Source: Nitrospirota bacterium
GTDB taxonomy: Bacteria > Nitrospirota > JAOUDF01
Assembly (NCBI GenBank): GCA_029859385.1
Contig: JAOUDF010000147.1
Span: 1-6,238 of the forward strand
Direction of reading: 5' to 3'
DNA length: 6,238 bases
Below the pieces are notes generated by a model. That model was not told the DNA's origin and made no database searches. It was given only the letters and a program-made list of their open reading frames with translations. Made by a program: the position numbers and the translations under genes. Positions 5,304-6,238 of this stretch are shown piece after piece (position 1 is the first letter of the stretch; each line of letters opens with the position of its first letter).

Positions 5304-6238
5304 ACGGGATAAAGAGCCTGGTCAACTACCGTCTGGTTCAGGCCCACATGATTGCTGCGGTTGCCTATCTCCTCCTGCTCATGCTGGCCGGTCTTCTCTT
5401 TTCCCTTCAGTTCCTCGATCATTATCCGTTCAAGGAGGTAGAGTTTTTATCCCCCGGCAGGGTGCGGATGCTCCATACCAACGCCGTTGCCTACGGTTGG
5501 CTTCTTAATGGACTTCTGGCCGGCGTCTACTGGGCGGTACCAAGACTTGGCGGACATCCTATATCCAGTGTCCGTTTGAGCTGGGTAGTTTTCTGGAGCA
5601 TACAGGCGGCGGTTGTAGCCAGCGCGCTGGGGATTCTCGGCGGTTATGCCCAGGGAGTGGAGTGGGGGGAAACCCCCATCTTTGTCGACCCTTTCATCGT
5701 TGTTGCCCTTGTTCTGCTGGCCATCAATATACTCCCCTCCATCATAAAAGCCGGCAAGGATGCGCCTCTTTATGTCTCCCTCTGGTATTTCACCGGCGCC
5801 CTGGTATGGACCGTGATGGTCTATATCATGGGGAACTACATTCCCCAGTTCTTCATACCGGGTGCGGCGGGTACTGCCATTGCCGGTAACTTTATCCACG
5901 ACCTGGTGGGCCTGCTGGTAACGCCGCTGGGCTGGGGACTCATGTATTTCTTTGTCCCCACTATCATCAAAAGGCCGGTCTGGAGCCATACGCTGAGCCT
6001 CGTCGGTTTCTGGGGCCTGGCATTCTTCTACCCGATGCAGGGGATACACCACTTCATGTGGTCGCCGGTGCCGATGTATGTGCAGTACAGTTCCGTTGTC
6101 GCCACCATTGCCATCGAGGTGGTGGTGACCAGTGTTCTGGCTAACTTCATTTTGACGTTGAAAGGGAGCGGCGATTTCCTCCGCACCAGTTATCCAGTCC
6201 GCTGGTTCTACACCGGCATGGTCTTTTACTGGCTTACC
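5300..6238 (+). CDS. cbb3-like haem-copper oxidase catalytic subunit I, 3'-truncated by the window edge
   Basis: The catalytic membrane subunit of a terminal oxidase, reducing O2 at a haem b3-CuB centre and pumping protons. The first 313 residues are visible and contain about eight complete membrane helices (roughly 13-38, 57-81, 93-115, 131-147, 160-182, 197-220, 231-249, 262-285) with a ninth starting near 300. His59 fits the low-spin haem ligand. His200, His250 and His251 fit the CuB ligands and Tyr244 the cross-linked tyrosine; from His200 on, numbering is a constant 7 below the Pseudomonas stutzeri CcoN values as I remember them (207, 251, 257, 258). The two later haem histidines lie beyond the window. 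The motifs differ from classical CcoN: IHDLVGL replaces GHNAVGF and GIHHFMWS replaces GPHHLHYT, so this is a divergent branch and not a textbook ccoN. Nitric oxide reductase (NorB) is less likely because the Tyr is present and the NorB Glu motif is not seen. Usual length is 470-550, or longer if fused to subunit II. Confidence 0.9.
   Translation, partial: MNGIKSLVNYRLVQAHMIAAVAYLLLLMLAGLLFSLQFLDHYPFKEVEFLSPGRVRMLHTNAVAYGWLLNGLLAGVYWAVPRLGGHPISSVRLSWVVFWSIQAAVVASALGILGGYAQGVEWGETPIFVDPFIVVALVLLAINILPSIIKAGKDAPLYVSLWYFTGALVWTVMVYIMGNYIPQFFIPGAAGTAIAGNFIHDLVGLLVTPLGWGLMYFFVPTIIKRPVWSHTLSLVGFWGLAFFYPMQGIHHFMWSPVPMYVQYSSVVATIAIEVVVTSVLANFILTLKGSGDFLRTSYPVRWFYTGMVFYWLT

Noticed and set aside
5447..6052. 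201-codon minus-strand open frame opposite the oxidase gene
   Set aside because: The plus frame encodes conserved membrane helices with metal ligands; the antisense product is of low complexity and featureless.
5300..6238. Nitric oxide reductase (NorB) as the identity of the truncated membrane protein
   Set aside because: A tyrosine aligns with the cbb3 cross-linked Tyr six residues before the His-His pair, and the Glu-containing NorB active-site motif is not seen.

Overview
The window looks like chromosomal DNA of a Geobacter-type member of the Desulfuromonadia (Geobacterales). This is inferred from moderately high GC, c-type cytochrome and cbb3-like oxidase genes, a radical SAM/SPASM enzyme next to a tiny Cys-rich peptide, and gene families I associate with that group. 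No species can be named from the sequence alone. There are seven protein genes, two of them cut by the window edges. I see no tRNA, rRNA, CRISPR array or insertion sequence, and no stretch above 300 bases lacks a gene.

Region 1 (about 1-2588, + strand) is a compact cassette. It holds the 3' part of an NAD-type aldehyde dehydrogenase, then 2 bases later a radical SAM/SPASM protein with a probable N-terminal peptide-recognition domain, then a 20-residue peptide gene (MTIKKIVRKPATTCKCKGSC), and finally a strong intrinsic terminator. The peptide has an almost perfect Shine-Dalgarno sequence, whereas the maturase has none that is convincing. The arrangement fits a RiPP: a very short precursor with a C-terminal Cys-x-Cys-x3-Cys core, modified by the neighbouring SPASM enzyme. 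This is the most interesting item in the window. It resembles the 'geopeptide' class of predicted Geobacter RiPPs as I remember it, and the product is unknown.

Region 2 (2589-4391) has two convergent genes whose stop codons abut with no base between them. One is a 137-aa protein with a CxxC/CxxC zinc ribbon and a small Tudor-like C-terminus (+). The other is a 438-aa DUF3422-type membrane protein with two C-terminal transmembrane helices (-).

Region 3 (4392-4580) is an intergenic control region with back-to-back sigma-70-like promoters, one for the DUF3422 gene and one for the cytochrome operon. A short dyad sits exactly midway between the two -35 boxes.

Region 4 (4581-6238, + strand) is a respiratory operon. 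It encodes a secreted dihaem cytochrome c whose stop overlaps, as ATGA, the start of a cbb3-like haem-copper oxidase catalytic subunit that runs off the window. The oxidase fragment keeps the expected haem ligand, the three Cu-B histidines and the cross-linking tyrosine. The cytochrome probably feeds electrons to it or forms part of the same complex.
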